Assembly: GCF_003987275.1 (NCBI RefSeq)
Contig: NZ_PIQF01000001.1
Span: 682,001-746,000, forward strand
Length of the DNA stretch: 64,000 bases
Direction of reading: 5' to 3'
Source: Idiomarina seosinensis
GTDB lineage: Bacteria; Pseudomonadota; Gammaproteobacteria; Enterobacterales; Alteromonadaceae
In this document: piece after piece, positions 26,481-35,936 of the stretch
How positions within the stretch are numbered: the stretch's first letter is position 1
Layout: each line of letters starts with the position of its first letter
Translations under genes and position numbers: made by a program
The notes under the pieces: model-generated
Databases searched by the model: none
What the model saw: the letters and a program-made list of their open reading frames with translations, nothing else
What the model was told of the DNA's origin: nothing

Positions 26481-26783
26481 GTGCAGTTTGATGATTTAAT
26501 AAATTCAATGAGTCGTGAGACTTATGATCGTCTTGTTACAGCCGTCGAAACCGGGCGTTGGCCTGACGGCAATAAATTGACTGATGAACAACGAGAAAAT
26601 TCGTTACAGTTGGTAATGGCTTATCAGGCTAAATTCATACCGTCGGATCAGCATATGAGTATTGGTAAGGACGGTAATATGCTAATGAAGAGTAAGCGTG
26701 ATTTAAAGCAACAGTTCGCCGAACAACCCGAGCAATCAATTGCTCGCTTTACACTCGATGACTCATCCTCCAATAATGATTAA
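26481..26783 (+). CDS. DUF1315 family protein (YeaC-like)
   Basis: 100 residues; FDDLINSMSRETYDRLVTAVETGRWPDG (part) and LTDEQRENSLQLVMAY are the DUF1315/YeaC signature. The E. coli homologue YeaC has no established function. The start is GTG at 26481, 11 nt after the previous stop. It lies 8 nt before the msrC-like gene. Confidence 0.85.
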   Translation: MQFDDLINSMSRETYDRLVTAVETGRWPDGNKLTDEQRENSLQLVMAYQAKFIPSDQHMSIGKDGNMLMKSKRDLKQQFAEQPEQSIARFTLDDSSSNND

Positions 26784-26791
26784 GGCTTTAA

Positions 26792-27265
26792 ATGATTGAT
26801 GCAAACGAGAACAGCGAATTGCTGAGGCAGTGTCAGGCAATTACCGCTGACGAGCCAGATTTAATTGCCAACCTGGCTAACATTTCAGCGTTAATTTTTG
26901 ACGGCTTAGACGATATCAACTGGGCCGGGTTCTACTTAGTTAGAGGCCAGGACGAATTGGTTTTAGGACCGTTCCAGGGCAAAGTCGCCTGCGTTCGCAT
27001 CCCATTTGGTAAAGGCGTATGTGGCGTGGCTGCACAACAGCAGCAGTTACAGCACGTTGATGATGTTCATCAGTTTAGTGGACACATCGCTTGTGATGCA
27101 GCATCAAACAGTGAAGTCGTTGCTCCGATTGTGATTAATAACAAAGTGGTCGCGGTACTAGATATTGATAGCCCCAGCGTTGGTCGCTTTTCGGTAAAAG
27201 ATGCCGATGTAATCGCTGAGATTGCACAGCATTGCACACAACTTGATTGGTCGCAGTTAGGATAA
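26792..27265 (+). CDS. msrC: Free methionine-(R)-sulfoxide reductase, GAF type
   Basis: 157 residues forming one GAF domain. It reduces free methionine-R-sulfoxide. NWAGFYLV and the three conserved cysteines are present: Cys67 (VACVRIPFG), Cys77 (KGVCGVAA) and Cys101 (HIACDAASNSEVV), corresponding to Cys84, Cys94 and Cys118 of E. coli MsrC. In E. coli msrC (yebR) also neighbours proQ and prc, so synteny supports the call. Confidence 0.92.
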   Translation: MIDANENSELLRQCQAITADEPDLIANLANISALIFDGLDDINWAGFYLVRGQDELVLGPFQGKVACVRIPFGKGVCGVAAQQQQLQHVDDVHQFSGHIACDAASNSEVVAPIVINNKVVAVLDIDSPSVGRFSVKDADVIAEIAQHCTQLDWSQLG

Positions 27266-27274
27266 ACCACTGTT

Positions 27275-27565
27275 ATGATGCATACCTTTGATGTACAGCT
27301 GTTTTTAGTCAGCCATAGTGACACTTGGTTTTTTGAAGGCCATGAAGAGCAGGCGGCTGATAATATTAACGAGATGTTGCATTTAATAAACCAGTATCAA
27401 CAACAATCTGATACGGTGGAGCAGTTAGAAGAAGCAGTGCGCAGAACTCTATACGATTGGATCGAGGAGCCTGCCTTACTGGAATTAGAATTCGAAGAAA
27501 TGGATGACTACGTGAAGTCCGTTTTAAAAGTTGTTCGTGAACAGGAAGAAGATTGGAATGAATGA
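27275..27565 (+). CDS. Conserved-looking small acidic protein of unknown function
   Basis: 96 residues, strongly acidic, with helices rich in Glu and Gln (NINEMLHLINQYQQQSDTVEQL) and an end rich in Glu/Asp (VREQEEDWNE). No signal peptide or membrane segment. I do not recognise the family. The ATG has no good SD, so the start is uncertain; translation may depend on the upstream msrC gene, which ends 9 nt before. Its last 8 nt overlap the start of proQ, so the two are probably coupled. Confidence 0.7.
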   Translation: MMHTFDVQLFLVSHSDTWFFEGHEEQAADNINEMLHLINQYQQQSDTVEQLEEAVRRTLYDWIEEPALLELEFEEMDDYVKSVLKVVREQEEDWNE

Positions 27566-28211
27566 ACCGGTTAAGCTGACTAAAAGCAAAGATGTTATCG
27601 CCTATTTAGCGGAGAAATTCCCGGCGTGTTTTTCAGTAAAGGGGGATGCGAAACCGTTAAAAATTGGCATCTTTGATGACTTGGCGAAGCGCCTTGAAGA
27701 CGACGAAACGGTCAGCAAAACACGGCTTCGCACGGCATTGCGCCATTACACCAATAGTTGGCGCTATTTACACAGTGTCAAACAAGGGCAACAACGCGTT
27801 GATCTCGAGGGGAACGAGGTAGAACCTGTTACCGAAGAACATCAACAGCACGCCGAAGAGTCGTTGCGGGAGTCGAAAGCTAAAGTTGCCGAGAAAAATA
27901 AAGAACGCAACAAGCAACGCCAATCGGATCCGGCAAAACGCGAAGCTCGCGCCAAAGTTCCGGCAAAGCCGGCGAATAAAAGTAAACCAACGAATAAAAA
28001 GCCTCGTAATAAAACAGCGAAGCCTGCACCAAAGCTTAATGATGTGGAACTAAACGCATTATCTATTGGTCAACAGGTACAGGTAAAAGCAGGTAATCAA
28101 CCGATGCCGGCAACTATTACCGAAATTGACAAAGATGATATTCAGGTTCGTTTAGATAACGGTTTGAGTATGAAAGTTAAAATTGACAATGTGTTTGTTA
28201 AGGCTGACTAA
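27558..28211 (+). CDS. proQ: RNA chaperone ProQ
   Basis: 217 residues from the ATG at 27558 (SD AGGAAG upstream). The N-terminal FinO/ProQ domain (~8-115) has VIAYLAEKFPACF, PLKIGIFDDLAKRL and ALRHYTNSWRYLHSV, the RNA-binding surface. A Lys/Arg/Ala/Pro-rich linker (~115-165) leads to the C-terminal Tudor-like domain (~170-217; IGQQVQVKAG...IDNVFVKAD). ProQ binds many small RNAs and mRNA 3' ends and affects osmotic stress and ProP levels in E. coli. It lies 25 nt before prc as in E. coli. Confidence 0.94.
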   Translation: MNEPVKLTKSKDVIAYLAEKFPACFSVKGDAKPLKIGIFDDLAKRLEDDETVSKTRLRTALRHYTNSWRYLHSVKQGQQRVDLEGNEVEPVTEEHQQHAEESLRESKAKVAEKNKERNKQRQSDPAKREARAKVPAKPANKSKPTNKKPRNKTAKPAPKLNDVELNALSIGQQVQVKAGNQPMPATITEIDKDDIQVRLDNGLSMKVKIDNVFVKAD

Positions 28212-28236
28212 AAAATTTAAGAGGTAGGAGTCGTCA

Positions 28237-30300
28237 ATGAAGTATCCATGGGTAAAGAAAAGCACGCTGGCCTTGTTGCTGGTGTCGCCTTCACTGTTGG
28301 CGGTTCCACCAACGCATGACATTTCTGAGTTACCTCAGCTACAGCAAGAAGATCATCACGATACTGCCGCGGAGCGCGCTACCGCTTACTTTACTCGATA
28401 TCACTTTTCGCAGCCTGCTCTCAATAATGAACTGTCCGAAAAAATCCATGAGCGTTATTTAGAGCTGTTAGATTTTAATAAGATGTTTTTATTAGAGTCT
28501 GACGTTGAAGGGTCTGAAGAGTACGCCAACCTGTTTGATGACATGTTAGAAAGTGGTGAGCTTGATGTCGCTTACAATTTGTATCAAACAAGTCTGGAGC
28601 GTCGTTTCGAGCGTTACCAGTATGCGCTGTCATTACTCGACGAAGACCAGCCTATGGACTTCACTGTTGAAGACGACAAATACTATTACGACCGAGAAGA
28701 TAAAAACTGGGCGGGTTCTGAAGAAGAGTTAAATGACCTTTGGGATGCGCGGGTGAAGTATGATGCGCTGAATCTAAAATTGACCGGTAAAGAGTGGCCA
28801 GAAGTTGTTGAAATGCTGGGTAAACGCTACAACAGTGCTCTTAACCGATTGACCAAATCGAAAAGCGAGGATGTCTTCCAGACATTGATGAATGCCTTCG
28901 CCCGCTCGGTCGAAGCTCATACTAGCTATTTATCACCGCAAAACTCGGAACGGTTCCGGCAGAATATGAACCTGGAGTTGGAAGGCATTGGTGCGGTCCT
29001 GCAATCAGAATATGACTACACAGTCATCAGAAGTCTGGTTCCTGGAGGTCCTGCAGACAAGACCGATAAATTATCGCCGGAAGATAAAATTATTGCCGTA
29101 GGGCAAGGTGTTGGCGATGATGCGGAAGATTTTGTCGATATTATTGGCATGCGGCTTGATGACGTTGTTGAGTTAATTAAAGGGCCGAAGGGCAGTAAAG
29201 TTCGACTACAAATTTTGGAAGCCTCGCAGGGGACAGGCGGTACTCCGACAGTCGTTGAAATTACGCGGGACAAAGTAAAACTTGAAGACCGTGCAGCAAA
29301 AGCTGATGTTGAAGTGCCCGAGGAAGGGCCTTATAAAGGCCGGCGAATGGGTGTTATTGAAATCCCCGGTTTTTATAATAATTTGACCGCTGACGTTAAG
29401 GGCTTACTCGATGAGTTGCGCGAACAAAAGGTTGAAGGCATCACTGTTGATTTAAGAGGAAATGGCGGCGGTGCATTAAGCGAAGCAATTAGTCTGAGTG
29501 GTCTGTTTATTGATAAAGGTCCAATTGTTCAAGTTAGTGATGGCCGCGGACAAGTGGATGTCAGCGCCGACAGGGATGGTAAAGTTTATTATGACGGTCC
29601 ACTGGTGGTTATGGTCGATCGTTACAGCGCCTCGGCATCCGAAATTTTTGCGGCGGCAATGCAAGACTACGAGCGTGCTTTGATTGTCGGTGAAAACACT
29701 TTCGGTAAAGGCACCGTCCAGCAGCATCGCGGATTAACACGTCGTTTTGATTTCTATGATAAGCCTCTGGGCAGCGTTCAGTATACGGTCGCAAAGTTTT
29801 ATCGAATTGACGGCGGCAGTACGCAAATGAAAGGCGTGCAGCCTGATATCGAACTACCGTCATATGTAGAAGCTGCTGACTGGGGTGAGAGTAAAGAAGA
29901 TAACGCGTTACCCTGGGATAAAGTAGAAAAAGCGTCTTATAAAGCACTGAACATGGTCGATCAGGATGAGTTTGCCGAGTTACAGAAGAGCGCGAATGAA
30001 CGGATCGAATCTGATCCCGAATTTGAGTACATTTTCGATGAAATCGAGCGCTTACGTACTGAACAGGATAAAACTTGGGTTAGCCTGAACATCGAACAGC
30101 GTGAAGCTGAACAAAAGCAACAGAAACAGCTTCGGTTGCAGCGCCTGAATGACCGCTTGAAGCGCCAGGGTAAAGAGCCGGTTGAGTCGGTTGATGACGT
30201 TGATGAAGAAACGCTGGATGTCGATCCATTCTTGCAACAAACATTAGCGATTGGCTTTGATTATATCGATGAAACTCAGTTAGCGAATAATAAAAGCTAG
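28237..30300 (+). CDS. prc: Tail-specific periplasmic protease Prc (Tsp, S41A)
   Basis: 687 residues with a signal peptide (~1-22). An N-terminal helical domain is followed by a PDZ domain (~245-340; EGIGAVLQSEYDYTVIRSLVPGGPADK, part) and the S41 core with the SASASEIF nucleophile block and catalytic Lys in TFGKGTVQQ. The C-terminal DUF3340-like part is rich in Glu/Gln/Arg. It degrades misfolded or tagged periplasmic proteins and controls peptidoglycan hydrolases with NlpI in E. coli. The proQ-prc pair is conserved. A strong terminator follows. Confidence 0.95.
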   Translation: MKYPWVKKSTLALLLVSPSLLAVPPTHDISELPQLQQEDHHDTAAERATAYFTRYHFSQPALNNELSEKIHERYLELLDFNKMFLLESDVEGSEEYANLFDDMLESGELDVAYNLYQTSLERRFERYQYALSLLDEDQPMDFTVEDDKYYYDREDKNWAGSEEELNDLWDARVKYDALNLKLTGKEWPEVVEMLGKRYNSALNRLTKSKSEDVFQTLMNAFARSVEAHTSYLSPQNSERFRQNMNLELEGIGAVLQSEYDYTVIRSLVPGGPADKTDKLSPEDKIIAVGQGVGDDAEDFVDIIGMRLDDVVELIKGPKGSKVRLQILEASQGTGGTPTVVEITRDKVKLEDRAAKADVEVPEEGPYKGRRMGVIEIPGFYNNLTADVKGLLDELREQKVEGITVDLRGNGGGALSEAISLSGLFIDKGPIVQVSDGRGQVDVSADRDGKVYYDGPLVVMVDRYSASASEIFAAAMQDYERALIVGENTFGKGTVQQHRGLTRRFDFYDKPLGSVQYTVAKFYRIDGGSTQMKGVQPDIELPSYVEAADWGESKEDNALPWDKVEKASYKALNMVDQDEFAELQKSANERIESDPEFEYIFDEIERLRTEQDKTWVSLNIEQREAEQKQQKQLRLQRLNDRLKRQGKEPVESVDDVDEETLDVDPFLQQTLAIGFDYIDETQLANNKS

Positions 30301-30320
30301 TAAGAACTCCATAAGTGTTT

Positions 30321-30348
30321 AAAAAACCGCCGATTACGGCGGTTTTTT
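30321..30348 (+). terminator. Rho-independent terminator after prc
   Basis: AAAAAACCGCCG / CGGCGGTTTTTT stem with an ATTA loop and a T-run. The A-tract on the other side would let it also work in reverse. Confidence 0.93.
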
Positions 30349-30351
30349 ATT

Positions 30352-30366
30352 GTTTGCGTGGCAAAC
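30352..30366. repeat. Perfect 6-bp inverted repeat upstream of the NSS transporter gene
   Basis: GTTTGC-GTG-GCAAAC, just after the prc terminator and 54 nt before the transporter ATG. A possible regulator-binding site; no known regulator is recognised. Confidence 0.4.
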
Positions 30367-30419
30367 AAGGGGATTTTATGGTCAACTATTCCGTTATAAA
30401 AAATTGACCTAGAACAACA

Positions 30420-31802
30420 ATGAAAATAACAAATACAATATCAAGTCGCTGGTCAAGTAGACTCTCCTTTGTACTCGCATCGGCTGCAGCAGCGGTTGGG
30501 CTGGGTAACATTTGGAAGTTTCCATACGTGATGGGCGAGAATGGCGGCGGGGCTTTCGTACTTATCTACCTGCTGTGTATCGCGTTTATAGGCTTACCAA
30601 TCATGATGGCTGAGGTGGTCATTGGCCGGCGCGGCAGACATTCTCCCGGCTATGCTGCAAAAGCTGTGGCTGAGGAATCGGAGAAGAGCTCAGGCTGGCA
30701 GATTGCTGGCTGGTTGGGTATGTTAACCGGCTATTTAGTTCTTAGCTTTTACGCGGTCATAGCGGGCTGGGCGCTTGCCTATGTTTTTAAAGCGGCCAAA
30801 GGCACCTTTAGCGGCGCTGGTGCGGATGCTATTGCCAACAATTTTGGTGCTCTGTTAGCGTCGCCGTGGGAGCTGACCTTATGGCACACATTGATCATTG
30901 TTGCTACCGTGTTAGTGGTTGGCAACGGAGTTAAGGATGGTCTTGAACGAGCAGTGCGCTTTTTGCTACCCGCAATGGTTGTATTGCTGGTCGGTATAGC
31001 TATTTACTCCGGCAGCATTGGAGATTTTTCGGCCGCTGTGCAATTCATGTTCGAACCTGATTTTAGTAAACTCTCGGTTAACGGGGTGATGATCGCATTA
31101 GGTCACTCGTTCTTTACCCTGGGGTTAGCGTCGGGTGTGGTTATAATGTACGGTGCTTACCTCCCGCGCGAAACCTCAATTGTGCAGACCAGTATTTGGA
31201 TAGCGATATTAGACACATTTGTCGCCTTACTGGCGGGGCTGGCTATCTTCCCGTTGGTGTTTGGCTTTGGCTTAACACCGAGTGAGGGACCAGGGCTTAT
31301 TTTTACCACGTTGCCGATTGCTTTCAGTGAAATGCCGGCAGGGGCTTTAGTTGGCACGATCTTTTTTGTCATGCTCGTAATGGCAGCTTTTACCTCGGCC
31401 ATTGCAATGATTGAGTCGTCCGTTGCTTTTGTTGCCGAAAAGTTCAAATTAGGGCGTTGGCCATCAACACTGATCTCCGGTGTTGTACTTTGGTTACTAG
31501 GTCAGTTAACGGTACACTCCTTTGCCGGAGCTAGCTGGACCCAGCTAGATTTCTCTTGGTTTGGAAAACCCATAGCGAGTATTTTTGACTTTATTGACGT
31601 GCTTACGTCCAGCTTATTGTTGCCGATTGGTGGTTTATTATTGGCCATTTTGGCGGGCTGGGTGATGCTTAGAAAACATTCAGAGGACGAGCTGGATTCC
31701 ACTAAAGGGCTCTATGACATTTGGCTCTTGTGTCTAAAATACGTAGCACCGATTGCTATCATCATTATCTTTTTACAGCTTATTGGCGTAATTAAACTTT
31801 AG
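30420..31802 (+). CDS. Neurotransmitter:sodium symporter family (NSS) transporter
   Basis: 460 residues with about 11 hydrophobic segments. The first one carries the hallmark AAAAVGLGNIWKFPYVMGENGGGAFV (part), which forms the Na+ and substrate sites in LeuT-fold carriers. Bacterial NSS members import amino acids such as tryptophan, tyrosine or leucine together with Na+; the substrate here is unknown. Only a weak SD precedes the ATG. It lies 11 nt before an NhaC antiporter, and the pair is likely one operon, so the antiporter could remove the Na+ that enters. Confidence 0.9.
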   Translation: MKITNTISSRWSSRLSFVLASAAAAVGLGNIWKFPYVMGENGGGAFVLIYLLCIAFIGLPIMMAEVVIGRRGRHSPGYAAKAVAEESEKSSGWQIAGWLGMLTGYLVLSFYAVIAGWALAYVFKAAKGTFSGAGADAIANNFGALLASPWELTLWHTLIIVATVLVVGNGVKDGLERAVRFLLPAMVVLLVGIAIYSGSIGDFSAAVQFMFEPDFSKLSVNGVMIALGHSFFTLGLASGVVIMYGAYLPRETSIVQTSIWIAILDTFVALLAGLAIFPLVFGFGLTPSEGPGLIFTTLPIAFSEMPAGALVGTIFFVMLVMAAFTSAIAMIESSVAFVAEKFKLGRWPSTLISGVVLWLLGQLTVHSFAGASWTQLDFSWFGKPIASIFDFIDVLTSSLLLPIGGLLLAILAGWVMLRKHSEDELDSTKGLYDIWLLCLKYVAPIAIIIIFLQLIGVIKL

Positions 31803-31813
31803 GTTTTTTAACA

Positions 31814-33268
31814 ATGACAAAAACTATAAAACAGCCATCATTACTGCAGGCATTAATACCGCTATTAGCACTAATTGTTATGTTAGCGTCGTCGGTCTAT
31901 TTTTTCGGTCAAGACTCGTCGTATGGGCCTAACCAGATTGCTCTGTGGGTTGCATCGGGTATAGCTATCATCGTTGGTTTTCGGAACGGCTTTAGCTGGG
32001 AGCAGATAGAAGAGGGCATTACCGAGGGTATTTCTGTCGCCTTAGGCGCCATGTTAATTATCTTAGCTGTCGGTTCGTTAATTGGTACCTGGCTACTGTC
32101 AGGGACCGTACCCACGTTAATTTATTACGGACTAGAGCTGTTAAATCCCAGTTTATTTTATGCTGCCAGCTGTATCATTTGTGGCTTGGTCGCGCTGTCT
32201 ATCGGCAGTTCCTGGACCACAGCGGCAACCATTGGTGTTGCGTTAATGGGCGTTGCTTCTGGTATGGGACTAGAGCCAGCTATCGCAGCGGGTGCTATTG
32301 TTTCAGGCTCCTATTTTGGTGACAAAATGTCACCGTTATCGGATACCACCAACCTGGCACCGGCAGTCAGCGGAACGGACCTGTTCTCGCATATTCGTTA
32401 CATGGGTTATACCGCCGGACCTGCGTTTGTTATTTCAGTCGTTATTTTCCTGTTCCTCGGCCTTAACGCAGATAGCAATGTCAGCCTGGCACGTTTAGAG
32501 CAAATGCAACAGCAACTGCAAGGTGCCTTTAATATTGGCTGGGAAATGTTAGTTCCACTGTTTGTTTTGCTTTACCTGGCCGCAACCCGCAAGCCGGCTC
32601 TGCCGACAGTGTTCTTCGGCGCGTTACTGGGTGGCTTTTGGGCATTATTGTTCCAACCGGATGTGGTATCACAGATGGCTGGTGATACCAGCCTGTTATC
32701 GGGCATAAAAGTGGTATGGCTGGCGATGTCGGACGGTACCGTGGTCAGTACTGGCAGTACCAACCTTGATTCATTGCTTAGCGGCGGTGGTATGGTGAGT
32801 ATGCTCAACACCTTGTGGCTTATATTAAGTGCGATGACGTTCGGCGCCATCATGGAGAAGTTGGGTCTGCTTAAACGGTTTATCCAGGGTATGTTGACAT
32901 GGGCTAAAAGCGTTGGCTCATTAATTACCGGAACTATTTTTACCTGTTTTGGTGCCAACGTACTAACCGCTGATCAATATATGGCGATTGTGCTACCGGG
33001 CCGGATGTTTAAAGAAGAGTATGAGCGCCGCAACCTTGATCCCCGCGTGCTGTCCCGTACCTTAGAAGATAGTGGTACGCTGACCTCCGCTTTGATCCCA
33101 TGGAACACCTGTGGTGCTTACATGTTCAGCGTACTGGCAGTAAGCCCGTTTGAATACGGCATCTATGCTTTCTTTAACTATTTAACACCGCTAATTGCTA
33201 TTGTTTTTGCTTACACTGGCTGGACTATTTTATATTTGAAGCCTAACCACGAAACACAAACGCAGTAA
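31814..33268 (+). CDS. nhaC: NhaC family Na+/H+ antiporter
   Basis: 484 residues with about 11-12 hydrophobic segments. The diagnostic blocks are SIGSSWTTAATIGVALMG, SGSYFGDKMSPLSDTTNLAPA and TCFGANVLTADQYMAIVLPGRMF. NhaC proteins exchange Na+ for H+ (some exchange lactate and malate). Its position after an Na+-coupled amino-acid carrier and 3 nt before pepN fits a sodium-based amino-acid economy; the functional link is inference. Confidence 0.9.
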   Translation: MTKTIKQPSLLQALIPLLALIVMLASSVYFFGQDSSYGPNQIALWVASGIAIIVGFRNGFSWEQIEEGITEGISVALGAMLIILAVGSLIGTWLLSGTVPTLIYYGLELLNPSLFYAASCIICGLVALSIGSSWTTAATIGVALMGVASGMGLEPAIAAGAIVSGSYFGDKMSPLSDTTNLAPAVSGTDLFSHIRYMGYTAGPAFVISVVIFLFLGLNADSNVSLARLEQMQQQLQGAFNIGWEMLVPLFVLLYLAATRKPALPTVFFGALLGGFWALLFQPDVVSQMAGDTSLLSGIKVVWLAMSDGTVVSTGSTNLDSLLSGGGMVSMLNTLWLILSAMTFGAIMEKLGLLKRFIQGMLTWAKSVGSLITGTIFTCFGANVLTADQYMAIVLPGRMFKEEYERRNLDPRVLSRTLEDSGTLTSALIPWNTCGAYMFSVLAVSPFEYGIYAFFNYLTPLIAIVFAYTGWTILYLKPNHETQTQ

Positions 33269-33271
33269 TGG

Positions 33272-35887
33272 ATGTATATGTCACAGAAAACGGCGAAGTA
33301 TCGTAAAGATTATAAAGCTCCTGACTTTACCATCGACACCGTCGACCTGACGGTAGAGTTGGATCCCGTTAATACGCGGGTGACCAGTACTATGGTGGTG
33401 CGCCGCCAGGGCAATCATCAACAACCGTTAGAACTGGACGGTGAGGGTTTGACGCTGGAATCGGTATCAATTGATTCAGAGTCGATACCAGAGCAGCAGT
33501 ATACGGTGACCGATCAACAGTTAACAATAACGACCGATAAAGAACATTTTACCCTGACTGTGGTAAACAGTATTAACCCGCGGGATAACAAGGCCCTGGA
33601 AGGACTTTACCTGGCCGATGGTACCTATTGTACACAGTGCGAAGCTGAAGGCTTTAGACGCATTACCTATTATTTAGACCGACCTGATGTACTGGCTAAA
33701 TTTACCACCACAATTATTGCTGACAAACAAAGTTACCCGTTTGTATTGGCGAACGGTAATTTAATCAAACAAAGCGAAGAGGGCGACAAACGGATTGCGG
33801 TTTGGGAAGACCCATTCCCGAAGCCAAGCTACTTGTTTGCATTAGTGGCCGGTGATTTTGATGTGTTGCGTGACACATTTACCACTCGCGAAGGTCGCGA
33901 AGTAAAACTTGAGCTGTTTGTTGATAAAGGCAATCTGGATCGTTCCGACCATGCGATGACGTCGCTAAAGAACGCCATGAAATGGGATGAAGAGCGCTTT
34001 GGGCTGGTCTACGACCTCGATATTTATATGATTGTTGCGGTCGACTTCTTTAATATGGGCGCAATGGAAAACAAAGGCCTTAATGTTTTCAACGCGAAAT
34101 ACGTGTTAGCTAACCCGAGGACTGCAACCGACCAGGATTTTCTTAACGTAGAATCGGTGATCGGCCATGAATATTTTCACAATTGGACGGGCAACCGTAT
34201 TACTTGTCGGGACTGGTTCCAGCTTAGTTTGAAAGAGGGCCTGACTGTGTTCCGCGATCAAGAATTTAGTTCTGATCTCGGCTCGCGAGCGGTTAATCGC
34301 ATTCAGGATGTAAAAATTATCCGGTCACATCAGTTTACTGAAGATGCTGGTCCTATGGCGCATCCAATTCGGCCGGACAAAGTGTTGGAAATGAATAACT
34401 TCTATACGGTTACGGTGTATAACAAGGGTGCTGAAGTCATCCGAATGCTGCACACGCTGCTGGGAGAAGAAGGTTTTCAGCGCGGTATGAAATGCTATGT
34501 CGAACGGCATAACGGTCAGGCCGTTACCTGTGAAGATTTTGTAGCCGCGATGGAAGCGGCGAACGGAGCCGACTTTAGTCAGTTTCGTCGCTGGTATTCG
34601 CAAGCAGGAACGCCGCAAGTTAAAGCGACTGTTGACTATGATAACGACAACAAGCAACTCGTGGTGTCATTGCGGCAACACACGCCGGCAACACCGGGTC
34701 AGGAAACTAAACAGCCGTTCCATATCCCGGTTAAATTATCGGCACTTAACCCTGCCGGTGAGGTTATTCAGTTAACTGATACCGTGCTGGAATTGACCGA
34801 AACAGAACAGGATTTCCGGGTCAGTGGTGCATTTACTGATAAGCTAACCGCGCAGCAACAACCGGTAGTATCGCTATTCGATAACTTTTCTGCTCCCGTA
34901 AAAGTCGAGCGTGAGATAAGTCGCGACGAATTACGCACGTTAATGGCATTTGCCCCCGACCCGGTTAGTCGTTGGGATGCCTCTCAACAATTGTTTGCGA
35001 CATTAATTCATGAGGCGGTAGCCAAAGAAACAACGGTTCAGGTGGATGCGGATACGGTGCAAGCTTGTCGTGAACTATTAAATAGTGACACAGACCCGGC
35101 ACTCATCGCGTTGGCGTTAACACTGCCAAATATTGCCACACTTGCCGATAGTTACTCGGTCATACCGGTGGAAAAACTTCGGCATAACCTTAAACGTTTG
35201 AAACGGCATTTGGCTGAATCGTTGGAAGACAGTATTCGCGAGCGTTACCAACAGTTGTCTGCTGAACTTGACAGTAATGGATACCAGCTACAGGGGCAGG
35301 ACATCGCAAGACGTCAATTGCGCAATACATTGTTGAGTTATCTGGCGGAAGTTGAAACTGAAAGCGATTGGTTTATTGAGCGGTACCGTCAGACCGATAA
35401 TATGACGGATAGTCTGGCTTTGCTGCAGGCGACGGTTTGGACTCAGCATCAGCAGGCACAACCATTACTGACATTATTTGATGAGCAGTGGCGTGGTGAA
35501 AAGCTGGTTATGGACAAGTGGTTCCAAACACAGGCGCTGGCTGACAGTTCGAATACCGTAGAGGCGGTACAAAAACTGATGGAACATCCAGACTTTACCC
35601 TGGACAACCCGAACCGGGTATACTCATTACTGGCAGCTTTCACTCAGAATGTCGCTCAATTTCATCGAGTCGACGGAGCCGGATATCGATTGGTCGGGCA
35701 GGTCATCCGTCAGCTTAATGACAGCAACCCACAGGTTGCCTCTCGTCTGTTAAGTGCCTTTGTCTCCTGGCGTCGTTACGACGCTGATAGGCAGGCGCTG
35801 ATGAAGCAGGAGCTTGAGCAATTAAGGGCTTTACCTGGGTTGGCCAGCGACTTATTTGAAAAAGTCGAAAATAGTTTAGCTGCATAA
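33272..35887 (+). CDS. pepN: Aminopeptidase N
   Basis: 871 residues, the size of E. coli PepN. Cytosolic M1 zinc aminopeptidase that removes N-terminal residues from peptides. The substrate-anchoring GAMEN motif is in FFNMGAMENKGLNVF, the zinc motif in IGHEYFHNWTGNRITCRDW (HExxH) with the third ligand Glu in LKEGLTVFRDQEF. The C-terminal ~340 residues form the helical domain. Two ATGs (33272, 33278) are possible starts; neither has a strong SD, and the gene starts 3 nt after nhaC. Confidence 0.95.
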   Translation: MYMSQKTAKYRKDYKAPDFTIDTVDLTVELDPVNTRVTSTMVVRRQGNHQQPLELDGEGLTLESVSIDSESIPEQQYTVTDQQLTITTDKEHFTLTVVNSINPRDNKALEGLYLADGTYCTQCEAEGFRRITYYLDRPDVLAKFTTTIIADKQSYPFVLANGNLIKQSEEGDKRIAVWEDPFPKPSYLFALVAGDFDVLRDTFTTREGREVKLELFVDKGNLDRSDHAMTSLKNAMKWDEERFGLVYDLDIYMIVAVDFFNMGAMENKGLNVFNAKYVLANPRTATDQDFLNVESVIGHEYFHNWTGNRITCRDWFQLSLKEGLTVFRDQEFSSDLGSRAVNRIQDVKIIRSHQFTEDAGPMAHPIRPDKVLEMNNFYTVTVYNKGAEVIRMLHTLLGEEGFQRGMKCYVERHNGQAVTCEDFVAAMEAANGADFSQFRRWYSQAGTPQVKATVDYDNDNKQLVVSLRQHTPATPGQETKQPFHIPVKLSALNPAGEVIQLTDTVLELTETEQDFRVSGAFTDKLTAQQQPVVSLFDNFSAPVKVEREISRDELRTLMAFAPDPVSRWDASQQLFATLIHEAVAKETTVQVDADTVQACRELLNSDTDPALIALALTLPNIATLADSYSVIPVEKLRHNLKRLKRHLAESLEDSIRERYQQLSAELDSNGYQLQGQDIARRQLRNTLLSYLAEVETESDWFIERYRQTDNMTDSLALLQATVWTQHQQAQPLLTLFDEQWRGEKLVMDKWFQTQALADSSNTVEAVQKLMEHPDFTLDNPNRVYSLLAAFTQNVAQFHRVDGAGYRLVGQVIRQLNDSNPQVASRLLSAFVSWRRYDADRQALMKQELEQLRALPGLASDLFEKVENSLAA

Positions 35888-35936
35888 TTATTTAGAGTTT
35901 TCATTCAACAATAAGCGACCACCGTGATCGATAACA

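Noticed and set aside
30450-31800. Possible reverse-strand genes within the NSS and NhaC genes
   Set aside because: They are in-phase shadows of membrane-protein codons (low-complexity Ser/Pro/Lys products) without SD or family match.
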